Assembly (NCBI GenBank): GCA_964370845.1
Contig: CAYJLB010000014.1
Span: 1 to 43,712, forward strand
Origin: CAYJLB01 sp964370845
GTDB lineage: Bacteria; Bacillota; Clostridia; Oscillospirales; Ruminococcaceae
Length of the DNA: 43,712 nt
Direction of reading: 5' to 3'
Below, piece by piece: positions 1 to 8,410 of this stretch; within the stretch, counting starts at the first letter, position 1, and each line of letters starts with the position of its first letter. The translations under genes were made by a program, and so were the position numbers. The notes below the pieces were generated by a model. It was not told the origin of the DNA, searched no databases, and was given only the letters and a program-made list of their open reading frames with translations.

Positions 1-1
1 T

Positions 2-481
2 GTACAACAAGTTGACTCACCAGTTAACCTATACCACAAACCAGTTAACCAATTCGTTGCTGGATTTATGGGTTCACCACAAATGAACTTTGCTAATGTT
101 AAGCTTGAGAAGAAAGATGGAAAATACTCAATCAAATTGGTTGACAAATATTCAATTGACCTTCCTGACTCAAAAGTTGACGAAGCACTTCTTTCACAAT
201 ATGTTGGTAAAGAAGTTATCATGGGTATTCGTCCAGAATCAATCCACGATGAAGAAATGTTCTTATCAACAGCAACTACTGGTATGATTGATTGTACAGT
301 TGAAGTTACTGAACTTATGGGTGCTGAAACTTACCTATACTTATCATGTGACGATGTACCACTTACTGCAAGAGTTTCACCTCGTTCAACAGCTAAAGCT
401 GGCGATGTAATTAAAGTTGCTATCGACCCACAAAAGCTACACTTGTTCGATAAAGAAACTGAAAAAACAATAATGAACTAA
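2..481 (+). CDS. Sugar ABC transporter ATP-binding protein, C-terminal part (MsmX/UgpC type)
   Basis: The reading frame is open from base 2, so the gene starts outside the window and only the last 159 codons are present. The opening residues read VQQVDSPVNLYHKPVNQFVA followed by GFMGSPQMNF, the typical junction between the nucleotide-binding domain and the C-terminal regulatory TOBE/OB domain of MsmX/MsmK/UgpC ATPases. The later segment IMGIRPESIHDEE is the usual start of the second half of that domain. Walker motifs lie upstream and cannot be checked. Proteins of this family energise several carbohydrate ABC importers from the cytoplasmic face, often as one shared ATPase. Substrate is not deducible. 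A good terminator follows, so this gene ends its transcript. Confidence 0.9.
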   Translation, partial: VQQVDSPVNLYHKPVNQFVAGFMGSPQMNFANVKLEKKDGKYSIKLVDKYSIDLPDSKVDEALLSQYVGKEVIMGIRPESIHDEEMFLSTATTGMIDCTVEVTELMGAETYLYLSCDDVPLTARVSPRSTAKAGDVIKVAIDPQKLHLFDKETEKTIMN

Positions 482-496
482 TATTAGTTAATATAA

Positions 497-530
497 ATAA
501 GCTGACTGAAATATGTCAGCTTATTTTTTC
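497..530 (+). terminator. Intrinsic terminator after the ABC ATPase
   Basis: A perfect 10-bp stem (ATAAGCTGAC at 497-506 with GTCAGCTTAT at 515-524), an 8-nt loop, then a T-run. It lies 16 bp after the stop codon. Confidence 0.9.
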
Positions 531-561
531 ATTTGAACACGAAAATTTCACTTTAAAACAC

Positions 562-590
562 TTGCTTTTTTTGGTGAAATGTGGTAGAAT
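562..590 (+). promoter_or_regulatory. Sigma-A type promoter for the FIST-EAL gene
   Basis: TTGCTT (562-567), a 17-bp spacer and TAGAAT (585-590). This predicts a start near 597 and a leader of about 240 nt that contains the riboswitch. Confidence 0.7.
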
Positions 591-613
591 TATCATTGTT
601 ATAGATTGAATTA

Positions 614-680
614 GTTAGGTTTATAGGATGACCTAACACCGAGTAGTATTTCACTACATAATTAAGGTAAAATTAACCTT
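614..680 (+). other. Three consecutive leader hairpins upstream of the riboswitch
   Basis: Three small stem-loops precede the aptamer: GTTAGGT/ACCTAAC (614-620 with 632-638), GTAGT/ACTAC (643-647 with 653-657) and AAGGT/ACCTT (664-668 with 676-680). They are not part of the c-di-GMP-I consensus. They may stabilise the 5' end or separate promoter from aptamer; their role is unknown. Confidence 0.5.
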
Positions 681-763
681 TATTTTGGCAAAACTGTTGA
701 AAAACAGTGACGCAAAACCGAAGGAACCTCGTCAATTACATTGAACGGTTAGCCTGGTTGCAA
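681..763 (+). promoter_or_regulatory. c-di-GMP-I (GEMM-I) riboswitch aptamer
   Basis: The sequence carries the GEMM-I landmarks in order: GGCAAAAC (687-694), a GAAA tetraloop on a CTGTT/AACAG stem, TGACGCAAA (708-716), a CCGAAGG segment, then GGTTAGCCTGGTTGC (748-762) as the 3' closing element. In this riboswitch class the GCAAA and tetraloop-receptor elements hold one molecule of cyclic di-GMP. The gene it precedes encodes an EAL c-di-GMP phosphodiesterase, which fits a feedback loop. I judged this by eye against the known consensus; a covariance-model score was not available. Confidence 0.87.
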
Positions 764-829
764 TTACTAAAAATAAGTATATTGCGGTAATCAGTGCTAA
801 TTTTTTTATGCTCTTGATTACAAAAGGAG
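763..829 (+). promoter_or_regulatory. Probable riboswitch expression platform ending at the ribosome binding site
   Basis: The strand around GTAATCA (787-793) has two possible partners. Upstream it can pair with ATTAC (763-767), at the 3' edge of the aptamer. Downstream it can pair with TGATTAC (815-821), which abuts the SD sequence AAAGGAG (823-829). There is a run of seven T inside the downstream loop but none after the stem, so a translational switch looks more likely than an intrinsic terminator. The switching direction cannot be told from sequence alone. Confidence 0.45.
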
Positions 830-835
830 AAAAGA

Positions 836-3379
836 ATGCGAAGACTAGCATATTTGTATGATGATGAGAAAAGTTTTTATACTTATCTTAATGATGAGAA
901 TTTTAAACTTACTCAGAACTGTTTTGTGAGAATTTTCACTTCCGAATTGGAGGAATTAGAAGCAATTTCTGTTGCTAAATCAATAAAAGAAATCCTTCCT
1001 AATAGTATTTTAGTTGGAGCTACTTCAGCTAATTCAATAATTTTCAAAGGACAGCAATTACAAAATAAAACTATGGTGTTAATTGACACTTATCAACACT
1101 TAACAATCAAGACTGCATATTTTAATTATGAGGATAAATCCCCGAACGAGCTTGCAAAAGAAGTTCATAAGGAATATGCCTCCATCGCCTCAAACGGAAA
1201 TGTGGCGATAAATACGATATTTTCTGATAATTATTCCGAAATTGAAAGTTTTCTAACTTCTGTAAATGAAATGACACCTGTACTAAAATTTATAGGCGGT
1301 ATAGCGGGCGGTAAAGAAAACTGTGGAATGGGCGGTTTTTTATTTGATGAAAAAGATACATATAAAAACAAACTTTTAACATTTGCTGCATACGGAAATG
1401 AAGCAAATAATTTCATTAAATTAACTTCTGGTTTAGAGGTTATTAGCCCTGAATACACTGTAACTGAAATGAATGATTTAGTTATAAATAAAATTGAAAA
1501 TGTTCCCGCAATAGACTGGATATTAAGTAATTTAGGCTTTAGTGCCGAAGATATTCCTTGCACTATAAAAAGTTATCCCCAAGATGAAATCCTTGATCAC
1601 TTTTTAAATGTAGCACTACTTTCTACCGAAGAAAATTGTGGTTCAAGATATATATCTTTTAACCCTAAAAACAAAGATGTTTCCCTTTATTATGCAAAAC
1701 TTGAAGAATTGCATAAATTTAGATTAGGCATTTTTAGACAAAAGAGAGCCACCGAAGAAAACTATAACATTTGTGTTGAAATGCTTGATAGTGCTGTGGA
1801 ATATCTATTTGTATATACATGTCTTTTAAAAACTCTATTATGGAAAAATTACCTTGAATGGGAGCTTACTCCTTTCGCTAAACTTGGCGTTTGCGGAATT
1901 TGTATGATTGGTGAAATAGTTTTCCAAAATGGAAAAAACTGCTATTTTAATGGCACAACTGCATTTAGTGGAATTGCTGAAAAAGAAAAATATTTAATTC
2001 CAGATGCACTTAATTTAGAGGTTATTCCTATCGCTGAAGGTGATGAGGAAATTTACCTAAACGCAATTAATACTCAAAAAGAAATTGCAAAAACAAGGCA
2101 TATTCCTGTTGAATCTTTTGAAAGTACCCAAACACATGATTTTGATAACAGTTTTACTGACAAAGAAACTGGATTACCTAATCTATACAAATATAAAATC
2201 GATAAAGAAAAATTCAAGTATACTAAAATGCTTGTTACAGAGGTTCAAAACGCTGACATCTCTATCGCTTTCGCAGGAATGGATCAGTATATTAAAGGTA
2301 TCACCGATGTTTTGGCTCCTATTGTTCAAATGTTGCCACAAGTACATCCGGCATTAAAATACCCTTTATATACATTTAACTATAAAACTTTCGCAATTCC
2401 CGCTACTGAAGAAATTACTAATGACGAATTTGTAGCAATTTGCCAAAAAATGCATGAAGGTTTTGGAAGCGCTGTTTCCGACTCCACTGGACTTGTTGGA
2501 GTATCAAGATTTTTGATTATGCTAAATCGTGACGATATGCTTGAATTTGCTATGAGTGCATTACTAGATACAAAAAATTCTCAAGAAAACTTCTTAGTTT
2601 TTGACCAAAAAATCAGTGGTAATACTACTGCGGGTGATGAAGTTAAGGCAATTGAATTGTTAAATAATGCTATAAATTCTGATTGGGTAGTGCCTTATTA
2701 TCAAGCAATTTATAATAATGAAAACAATGAAATTGAAAAATACGAAGCTTTAATGCGTCTGATTGACGATAATGGAAAATTATACACACCTTTTGCTTTC
2801 ATGGACGTTGCTAAAAAATACAACTTTTACGGACGATTAAGTTCATCTATGATTAAAAAAGTACTTGATGATTTTTCTGATATTGATGCCTCTGTATCTA
2901 TAAATATTTCCTCATATGATATTATGTCTTCAACCTTTAGAACTTGGTTACTTAACGCTTTATCTGTGTATCCAAACCCTGAAAGAGTAACTGTTGAATT
3001 TGTAGAAACGGAAGATTTTAAGGAAATTGCTGTTTTATATGAATTTGTGGAAGCATTACATTCTATGGGTGCAAAAATTGCTCTTGACGATTTTGGTTCG
3101 GGATATGCTACTTTCTCCACTATTGTAAAATTAAAACCTGATTATTTGAAAATTGACGGGTCAATAATTAAAAATATAGTGAGCGGTGGAAGCGAGCAAA
3201 TTATTCTAGACACAATTAATTTTCTTGCATTAAAACTTGGAACAAAAACTATTGCTGAGTTTGTTGAGAACGAAGAAATTCAAGAAATGCTTAAGATTAA
3301 GAAAATTGACTATTCACAAGGATATTATTTTTCTAAACCTGTCCCAATTGAAGAAGTAAGAAAAAACCACAACAAATAG
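836..3379 (+). CDS. FIST sensor - degenerate GGDEF - EAL c-di-GMP phosphodiesterase
   Basis: An 847-residue cytoplasmic protein with no membrane segment. Residues about 1-200 (with VGATSAN and FIGGIAGGKENCGMGG) and 210-400 look like the N and C halves of a FIST domain, a small-ligand sensory module. A GGDEF-like fold follows from about 440 (DKETGLPN) to 590, but its catalytic motif is replaced by NYKTF at 515-519, so cyclase activity is not expected. The EAL domain (about 605-845) keeps the residues expected for hydrolysis: EAL at 637-639, N690 (NIS), E721, DDFG at 751-754, K772, E808 and QGYYFSKP. It should cleave c-di-GMP to pGpG. The ATG follows AAAGGAG with 6-nt spacing. It is a single gene behind a c-di-GMP-I riboswitch. 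Its last two domains match the EAL protein at 27617-28861. Confidence 0.92.
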   Translation: MRRLAYLYDDEKSFYTYLNDENFKLTQNCFVRIFTSELEELEAISVAKSIKEILPNSILVGATSANSIIFKGQQLQNKTMVLIDTYQHLTIKTAYFNYEDKSPNELAKEVHKEYASIASNGNVAINTIFSDNYSEIESFLTSVNEMTPVLKFIGGIAGGKENCGMGGFLFDEKDTYKNKLLTFAAYGNEANNFIKLTSGLEVISPEYTVTEMNDLVINKIENVPAIDWILSNLGFSAEDIPCTIKSYPQDEILDHFLNVALLSTEENCGSRYISFNPKNKDVSLYYAKLEELHKFRLGIFRQKRATEENYNICVEMLDSAVEYLFVYTCLLKTLLWKNYLEWELTPFAKLGVCGICMIGEIVFQNGKNCYFNGTTAFSGIAEKEKYLIPDALNLEVIPIAEGDEEIYLNAINTQKEIAKTRHIPVESFESTQTHDFDNSFTDKETGLPNLYKYKIDKEKFKYTKMLVTEVQNADISIAFAGMDQYIKGITDVLAPIVQMLPQVHPALKYPLYTFNYKTFAIPATEEITNDEFVAICQKMHEGFGSAVSDSTGLVGVSRFLIMLNRDDMLEFAMSALLDTKNSQENFLVFDQKISGNTTAGDEVKAIELLNNAINSDWVVPYYQAIYNNENNEIEKYEALMRLIDDNGKLYTPFAFMDVAKKYNFYGRLSSSMIKKVLDDFSDIDASVSINISSYDIMSSTFRTWLLNALSVYPNPERVTVEFVETEDFKEIAVLYEFVEALHSMGAKIALDDFGSGYATFSTIVKLKPDYLKIDGSIIKNIVSGGSEQIILDTINFLALKLGTKTIAEFVENEEIQEMLKIKKIDYSQGYYFSKPVPIEEVRKNHNK

Positions 3380-3386
3380 CCACTTA

Positions 3387-3417
3387 ATGAGCGGAGCTGT
3401 AATATGCTACCGCTCAT
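3387..3417 (+). terminator. Stem-loop between the EAL gene and tgt, possible weak terminator
   Basis: ATGAGCGG (3387-3394) pairs with CCGCTCAT (3410-3417), with an inner AGC/GCT extension. There is no T-run after it, so it may be an mRNA-stabilising hairpin or a Rho-independent terminator of low strength. Confidence 0.4.
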
Positions 3418-3459
3418 AATTATTAGAATATTAACAACGAATTGAAAGGATAATGACTA

Positions 3460-4590
3460 ATGTATAAATTATTAAAACAAGATGGCGCTGCAAGACGTGG
3501 CGAAATCACAACTGTACACGGAACTGTACAAACGCCTATGTTTATGAATGTTGGAACTACAGCCGCTATAAAAGGCGCTGTTTCCTCTGTAGACTTAGTG
3601 GATTTAAAGTGTCAAGTTGAACTATGTAATACTTATCACTTGCACGTTAGAACAGGTGATGTAAACATAAAAAAACTTGGCGGACTACACAAATTTATGA
3701 ATTGGAATAGACCAATTTTAACGGATAGCGGAGGTTTTCAGGTATTTTCTCTGTCCGCTTTACGTAAGATTAAAGAAGAAGGTGTTTACTTTTCTTCCCA
3801 CGTTGACGGTAGAAAAATATTTATGGGACCTGAAGAAAGTATGCAAATTCAATCAAATCTTGCTTCCACAATTGCAATGGCATTTGATGAATGTGTTGAA
3901 AACCCTTCTACTCACGCATATTCAAAAGCTTCTTGTGAGAGGACAACTCGTTGGTTAATAAGATGTAAAAACGAAATGCAAAGGCTCAATTCCCTTGAAG
4001 ACACAATCAACAAAAATCAACTTTTATTCGGAATAAATCAAGGCTGTGTTTACAATGATTTAAGGGTTGAACATATGAAAGAAATCGCAGAGCTAGACCT
4101 TGACGGATATGCAATCGGAGGCCTTGCGGTAGGTGAAACTACTGATGTTATGTACGATGTTGTGGAAACTGTTACTCCTCATATGCCTACAGATAAAGCG
4201 AGATATTTAATGGGCGTTGGAACTCCAGCAAACATTATCGAAGCCGTTTATCGTGGAGTTGATATGTTCGACTGTGTAATGCCGTCAAGAAATGCTCGTC
4301 ACGGAACAATTTTCACTTCTCAAGGTGTTATGCACATTACAAATGAAAAATATATCCTTGATGAACGTCCATTAGACGAAGACTGTGATTGTCCAGCGTG
4401 TAAAAATTTCTCAAGAGCCTATATTAGACATTTATTTAAAGCAGGGGAACAACTTGCAGGAAGACTTGCTGTTATGCATAATTTATATTTTTACAATGAT
4501 TTAATGGAGAAAATCCGCCTTGCAATTGACGAGGGAAGATACACCGAGTTTAGAAATAAATATGCCCCTCTATTGGCAACGAAAATTTAA
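3460..4590 (+). CDS. tgt: Queuine/preQ1 tRNA-ribosyltransferase
   Basis: 376 residues, the normal bacterial length. Exchanges guanine-34 of GUN-anticodon tRNAs for preQ1, the step that commits tRNA to queuosine. The acid/base aspartate sits in TDSGGFQVF (D89) and the nucleophilic aspartate in VDMFDCVMP (D271). The zinc site is C309, C311, C314 and H340, with the usual 26-residue spacing to the histidine. AAAGGA lies 9 nt before the ATG; an earlier out-of-frame ATG at 3453 is ignored. No queA, queD or queE is nearby, but queT with a preQ1-type leader lies at 10019, which points to salvage of a precursor. mntP follows after 46 bp and may be co-transcribed. Confidence 0.97.
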   Translation: MYKLLKQDGAARRGEITTVHGTVQTPMFMNVGTTAAIKGAVSSVDLVDLKCQVELCNTYHLHVRTGDVNIKKLGGLHKFMNWNRPILTDSGGFQVFSLSALRKIKEEGVYFSSHVDGRKIFMGPEESMQIQSNLASTIAMAFDECVENPSTHAYSKASCERTTRWLIRCKNEMQRLNSLEDTINKNQLLFGINQGCVYNDLRVEHMKEIAELDLDGYAIGGLAVGETTDVMYDVVETVTPHMPTDKARYLMGVGTPANIIEAVYRGVDMFDCVMPSRNARHGTIFTSQGVMHITNEKYILDERPLDEDCDCPACKNFSRAYIRHLFKAGEQLAGRLAVMHNLYFYNDLMEKIRLAIDEGRYTEFRNKYAPLLATKI

Positions 4591-4636
4591 TTAAAAAATT
4601 GAATTTATTTAACAAGATGAAAGGACTATCATAAAA

Positions 4637-5197
4637 ATGACTTTTGTTGACCTGTTTTTTATTGGAATTGGACTATCAATGGACGCTTGTGCAGTTTCAA
4701 TTACAAACGGAATGTGCAAGAAAAATGTGAAAATTAAACTTGGAATTGTTATTGCTTTAACTTTTGCAATTTTTCAAGGTATTATGCCCTTGATTGGCTA
4801 CTTTTTAGGGAGCACTTTTACCGAATATGTTACCGCTTTTGACCACTATATTGCTTTAATTTTGCTTTCTTATATCGGAGGAAAAATGATTTTCGACTCT
4901 CGTAAAAAAGACGATGTGGAAAATAAAAATAATCTTACTGCAAAGGATTTAATTTTGCAAGGGATTGCAACTAGCATTGACGCTCTCGCTGTTGGCGTAA
5001 GTTTATCGGCACTTAAAATCGATATATTTATTTCAGCTTCAACAATTGCAGCAATTACATTAGTTTTATGTTTTATAGCTGTGCAAGTTGGAAGATTTAC
5101 AGGTGTTTTACTAAAAAGTAAAGCCCAACTCCTAGGTGGAATTATCTTAATTTCTATTGGAGTGAAAATTTTTATCGAGCATATGTTTTTCAGTTAA
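4637..5197 (+). CDS. mntP: Putative manganese efflux pump MntP
   Basis: 186 residues with about six predicted membrane helices. The two halves carry the family's repeated acidic membrane motif: GLSMDACAVSITNG near residue 15 and SIDALAVGVSLS near residue 117. MntP proteins export Mn(II) from the cytoplasm. Many mntP genes have a yybP-ykoY Mn riboswitch; the 46-bp gap to tgt is too short for one and none is visible, so control by that element is not supported here. The SD GATGAAAGGA lies upstream of the ATG at a somewhat long spacing. Confidence 0.9.
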   Translation: MTFVDLFFIGIGLSMDACAVSITNGMCKKNVKIKLGIVIALTFAIFQGIMPLIGYFLGSTFTEYVTAFDHYIALILLSYIGGKMIFDSRKKDDVENKNNLTAKDLILQGIATSIDALAVGVSLSALKIDIFISASTIAAITLVLCFIAVQVGRFTGVLLKSKAQLLGGIILISIGVKIFIEHMFFS

Positions 5198-5252
5198 AAG
5201 TGTTAAAGTTTTATTAAGATAAAATATTTTTTAAAAAAATCCTAAATTCCTA

Positions 5253-5281
5253 TTTTCATTTGTGCGATTATATGTTATAAT
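5253..5281 (+). promoter_or_regulatory. Promoter for the HAD / XRE-cupin / acyl-CoA synthetase cluster
   Basis: TTTTCA (5253-5258), a 17-bp spacer and TATAAT (5276-5281), about 33 bp before the start codon at 5315. Confidence 0.65.
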
Positions 5282-5314
5282 GTATAAGAATAAATTTTAA
5301 AGAGGAGGGTTTTT

Positions 5315-5971
5315 GTGATAAAAGCAGTAATTTTTGATCTCGATGGAACATTAATTAATACAATTGCTGACATTGCGAAAGCTATAAATATATCCTTACA
5401 AATTTATGGTTATGAAACATATGACATTTCTAGTTTTAATAAATTTATAGGCGACGGTATTTTAAAACTTTGCGAAAGAGTTTTACCCGTCGATGCTAGA
5501 ACAACTGAAAATATAATAAAAATTAAGGAAGAATTTTTTAAGCAATATGAAAAATGCTGTACCGAAAAAACAATTCCTTATGTTGGAATTGACAGATTAA
5601 TTGAAACCTTAAAAGATAATGGTTATTATCAGGCTGTTGCTTCCAACAAGCCTGATTTTTTTACAAAGAAAATTGTTTCTCATTTCTTTAAAGATGAATA
5701 TTTTTCCGTTGTTTTAGGGCAAACTGAAATACGGGAGAAAAAACCTTCGCCACAAATTATTTTTGATATTGCAAAAGAACTGAAAGTTGAACTAGATGAA
5801 ATTGTTTTTGTTGGTGATAGTGATGTTGACATAAAAACTGCCCAAAATGCTGGCGTAGTTTCTATAGGATGTGAGTGGGGTTTTAGAGGAGCAAATGAAC
5901 TTAAAACTGCGGGTGCAAATTATTTAGTAAGTGAGCCAATTGAAATTTATAATATAATAAAAACTTTATGA
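5315..5971 (+). CDS. HAD-family phosphatase, phosphoglycolate phosphatase-like
   Basis: 218 residues. All HAD motifs are present: DLDGTLINT (nucleophile D8, acid/base D10), a helical cap, VASNKPD as motif II, a lysine in REKKPSP as motif III, and GDSDVDIKTAQNAG as motif IV. The fold resembles Gph/PpaX enzymes, which dephosphorylate small phosphoesters; the true substrate is not deducible. The start is GTG, chosen because AGAGGAGGG sits 5 nt upstream and no ATG fits. It is the first gene of a tight cluster, with the next gene 13 bp downstream. Confidence 0.9.
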   Translation: MIKAVIFDLDGTLINTIADIAKAINISLQIYGYETYDISSFNKFIGDGILKLCERVLPVDARTTENIIKIKEEFFKQYEKCCTEKTIPYVGIDRLIETLKDNGYYQAVASNKPDFFTKKIVSHFFKDEYFSVVLGQTEIREKKPSPQIIFDIAKELKVELDEIVFVGDSDVDIKTAQNAGVVSIGCEWGFRGANELKTAGANYLVSEPIEIYNIIKTL

Positions 5972-5984
5972 AAGGACTGATGTT

Positions 5985-6551
5985 ATGAACTATAGCATTA
6001 AAGAAGTTGCAGAAAGACTAAAAGGTTTAAGAGAGATTTTGGATATTTCTATTGAGGAAGTATGTGAGGCTACAGGTGTTTCAAAAGAAGATTATTTATT
6101 AATTGAAAAAGGTGAAAAAGACGTTTCTGTGACGTTAATTTACAAGTGCGCAGAGCTTTTTAAAGTTGACCTTATTGAAATTTTAACAGGTGAATATCCT
6201 AAACTAAAAAAATATAGTGTAGTTAAAAAAGGAACTGGACTTCCTGTTTCAAGACGTAAAGGATTTACTTATGAACATTTAGCTTATCTTTTTAAGGATA
6301 AAGGGATTGAACCATTTTTGGTTAACGCTCCTTATTCCGCTGAGGAACAAGACAAGCCAATCGCACTTTCTTCCCACGAGGGGCAAGAGTTTGACTATGT
6401 GATTTCGGGTACATTAAAGCTATGTATTGGCGATGAAATTGAAATTTTATCTGCTGGAGATTCAATTATTTATGACTCCACAACTCCACACGGAATGATT
6501 GCTACAAATGGCGAAGAATGTAAGTTTATGGCTATACTTATCAAGAAATAA
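5985..6551 (+). CDS. XRE-family regulator with C-terminal cupin domain
   Basis: 188 residues. An N-terminal helix-turn-helix (about 8-62: VAERLKGLREILDISIEEV, then GVSKEDYLLIEKGEKDVSV) is followed by a cupin_2 domain (about 105-185). The cupin has the usual SHEGQEFDYVISG and GDSIIYDSTTPHGM metal/ligand motifs. Such proteins are one-component regulators that sense a small molecule or act on neighbouring genes. It lies 13 bp after the HAD gene and 19 bp before the acyl-CoA synthetase; this XRE-cupin/AMP-ligase pairing is common in Clostridia, so it probably controls that enzyme. The ligand is unknown. Confidence 0.9.
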   Translation: MNYSIKEVAERLKGLREILDISIEEVCEATGVSKEDYLLIEKGEKDVSVTLIYKCAELFKVDLIEILTGEYPKLKKYSVVKKGTGLPVSRRKGFTYEHLAYLFKDKGIEPFLVNAPYSAEEQDKPIALSSHEGQEFDYVISGTLKLCIGDEIEILSAGDSIIYDSTTPHGMIATNGEECKFMAILIKK

Positions 6552-6570
6552 GAAAGGATTTGTTTGAAAA

Positions 6571-8229
6571 ATGTTGATGAAAGATTTAAATACAAAATTT
6601 TGCGTTGAGGGTTATGATGAGGACGGAATTCTTAATGCTTATGAAATAAAATGTGATGAGAATTTTAACTTTGCTTATGACGTAATTGACGAAATAGGTA
6701 AAAACGAACCTGACCGTCGTGCAATTTTATGGTGCAACGATAATGGTGAGGACAAACTTATCACTTACGGGGAATTAATGGAAAAAAGCAACCAAGTTGC
6801 TAATATGTTTTTAGCTGCTGGTGTTAAAAAAGGCGATAAAATTCTTTCTGTGTTAAAAAGACACTATCAATTTTGGTATACAACTATCGCTCTATGTAAA
6901 ATCGGTGCAATAATTATCCCTGCAACTAATCAGCTTCAAAAGAAAGACTATGTTTATCGCTTTGAAACTGCGGGAGTTAAATATTTAATTGCTACAAGCG
7001 AAAATGATGTTCCGTCTATTGCGGAAACTGCTTTAGAAGAATACAAAGGCATTGAAAATAAATTTATCGTAAAAGGCGAACGTGATGGCTGGATCGCTTT
7101 TGATAAAGAGTTAGAAAACTACCCTAAAACTTTGGAAAGAATTCCAAATAATGTTAATGATGATATGCTTTTATACTTCACTTCGGGTACAACTGGTTAC
7201 CCTAAAATGGTTATGCATTCACATTATTACGCTTTAGCACACTTGCCTACTGCGAAACACTGGCATTATATACACGACCAAAGTATTCATTTCACTGTAT
7301 CTGAATCTGGTTGGGGAAAATGTATGTGGGGAAAAATGTACGGGCAATTTATGATGGCTGCTTGTATTTTAGTTTACGACTTTGATAGATTTGATGCAGG
7401 AAAAATGCTTAAACATATGCAAGACAAGAAAATTACTTCTTTCTGTGCCCCTCCTACAATTTTCAGATTTTTCATTAAAGAGGGTATGGGAGATTTCGAT
7501 TTGTCAGCTCTTGAATATGCAACTACTGCTGGAGAAGCCTTAAACCCAGAAGTTTTCAACAAATTCTATGAATATACAGGTCTTAAATTAATGGAAGGTT
7601 TTGGACAAACTGAAACTGTTTTATTAATTGCAAACACATATGGAATGGAGCCAAAACCTGGTTCAATGGGCAAACCTATGCCTTTATTCAACTTAGATAT
7701 TGTTGACGAGGACGGAAACTCACTTCCTAACGGTGAAGTTGGTGAAATTGTTATTAGAACAGAGGGTAGAGAGCACACTGCACTATTCAAATGTTATTAC
7801 AACAATGAAGAAGCAACTGCAAATGCTTGGCACGATAATATGTACCACACTGGCGACACAGCGTGGAGAGATGAAGACGGATACATTTGGTATGTAGGAA
7901 GAACTGACGACGTTATCAAGGCTTCTGGCTACAGAATTGGTCCTTTTGAGATTGAAAGCGTGCTAATGGAGCACCCATCTGTACTTGAAGTTGCTGTTAC
8001 TGGTGCAGAAGACCCAGTTCGTGGTTGTGTTGTTAAAGCGACAATAGTTTTGACTAAACAATTTGCAGGCAAAGGCGACGAAAAGCTAATTAAAGAGTTA
8101 CAAGAACATGTAAAAAATGTAACTGCTCCTTATAAATATCCAAGAATAATTGAATTTGTTGAGGAATTACCAAAGACAATTTCGGGTAAAATTAGACGTG
8201 TAGAAATTAGAGATAAAGATAAGAAATAA
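6571..8229 (+). CDS. AMP-forming acyl-CoA synthetase (acetyl-CoA synthetase-like)
   Basis: 552 residues of the ANL adenylate-forming superfamily. Visible motifs are the P-loop-like LYFTSGTTGYPKMVMHSH (about residue 210), the AMP-binding GFGQTET, the hinge block YHTGDTAWRDEDGYIWYVGR followed by KASGYRIGPFE, and the C-terminal catalytic lysine in PKTISGKIRR. It should activate a carboxylic acid to acyl-AMP and then to acyl-CoA. Length and motifs fit medium-chain/acetyl synthetases; the acid is not predictable. AGAAAGG lies 13 nt before the ATG, rather far, but a stop at 6565 rules out an earlier start and the in-frame ATG at 6577 is the only close alternative. Last gene of the 5315-8229 cluster. 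Confidence 0.93.
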   Translation: MLMKDLNTKFCVEGYDEDGILNAYEIKCDENFNFAYDVIDEIGKNEPDRRAILWCNDNGEDKLITYGELMEKSNQVANMFLAAGVKKGDKILSVLKRHYQFWYTTIALCKIGAIIIPATNQLQKKDYVYRFETAGVKYLIATSENDVPSIAETALEEYKGIENKFIVKGERDGWIAFDKELENYPKTLERIPNNVNDDMLLYFTSGTTGYPKMVMHSHYYALAHLPTAKHWHYIHDQSIHFTVSESGWGKCMWGKMYGQFMMAACILVYDFDRFDAGKMLKHMQDKKITSFCAPPTIFRFFIKEGMGDFDLSALEYATTAGEALNPEVFNKFYEYTGLKLMEGFGQTETVLLIANTYGMEPKPGSMGKPMPLFNLDIVDEDGNSLPNGEVGEIVIRTEGREHTALFKCYYNNEEATANAWHDNMYHTGDTAWRDEDGYIWYVGRTDDVIKASGYRIGPFEIESVLMEHPSVLEVAVTGAEDPVRGCVVKATIVLTKQFAGKGDEKLIKELQEHVKNVTAPYKYPRIIEFVEELPKTISGKIRRVEIRDKDKK

Positions 8230-8240
8230 GCAAAAAAATA

Positions 8241-8265
8241 GTAGGGACAAGGCTTGCCTTGTCCG
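8241..8265. repeat. Short palindromic intergenic repeat
   Basis: GTAGGGACAAGGC-TT-GCCTTGTCC gives a perfect 9-bp hairpin (8245-8264) with a GTAG lead. It resembles the GTAGGG-led palindromic repeats scattered in many anaerobe genomes. It sits between the synthetase stop codon and its terminator. Confidence 0.6.
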
Positions 8266-8283
8266 ATAAAGTAAATAAAAATA

Positions 8284-8330
8284 AAAAACCAGTAGAAACT
8301 ATAAGTAAGAATAGTTTTCTACTGGTTTTT
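8284..8330 (+). terminator. Terminator of the acyl-CoA synthetase cluster
   Basis: AAAAACCAGTAGAAACT (8284-8300) pairs with AGTTTTCTACTGGTTTTT (8313-8330), a long stem with one bulged base. It ends in a T-run on the plus strand and also starts with an A-run, so it could work in both directions and also stop the small minus-strand gene at 8407-8586. Confidence 0.85.
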
Positions 8331-8333
8331 GTT

Positions 8334-8410
8334 GTAGGGATTGGCGTCCTCGACAACCCGTTTCATTCGCTGGTTTTAGTATTAGTTCGGGACGTCGAGG
8401 TCGCCCCTAC
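8334..8410. repeat. 77-bp inverted repeat led by GTAGGG, REP/MITE-like
   Basis: Left arm GTAGGGATTGGCGTCCTCGAC (8334-8354) plus CCCG, and right arm CGGGACGTCGAGG-TCGCCCCTAC (8388-8410), are imperfect inverse complements around a 27-nt AT-richer loop. It is much more GC-rich than its surroundings. There is no coding capacity and no obvious target-site duplication. The right edge supplies the stop codon of the minus-strand gene 8407-8586. Confidence 0.7.
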
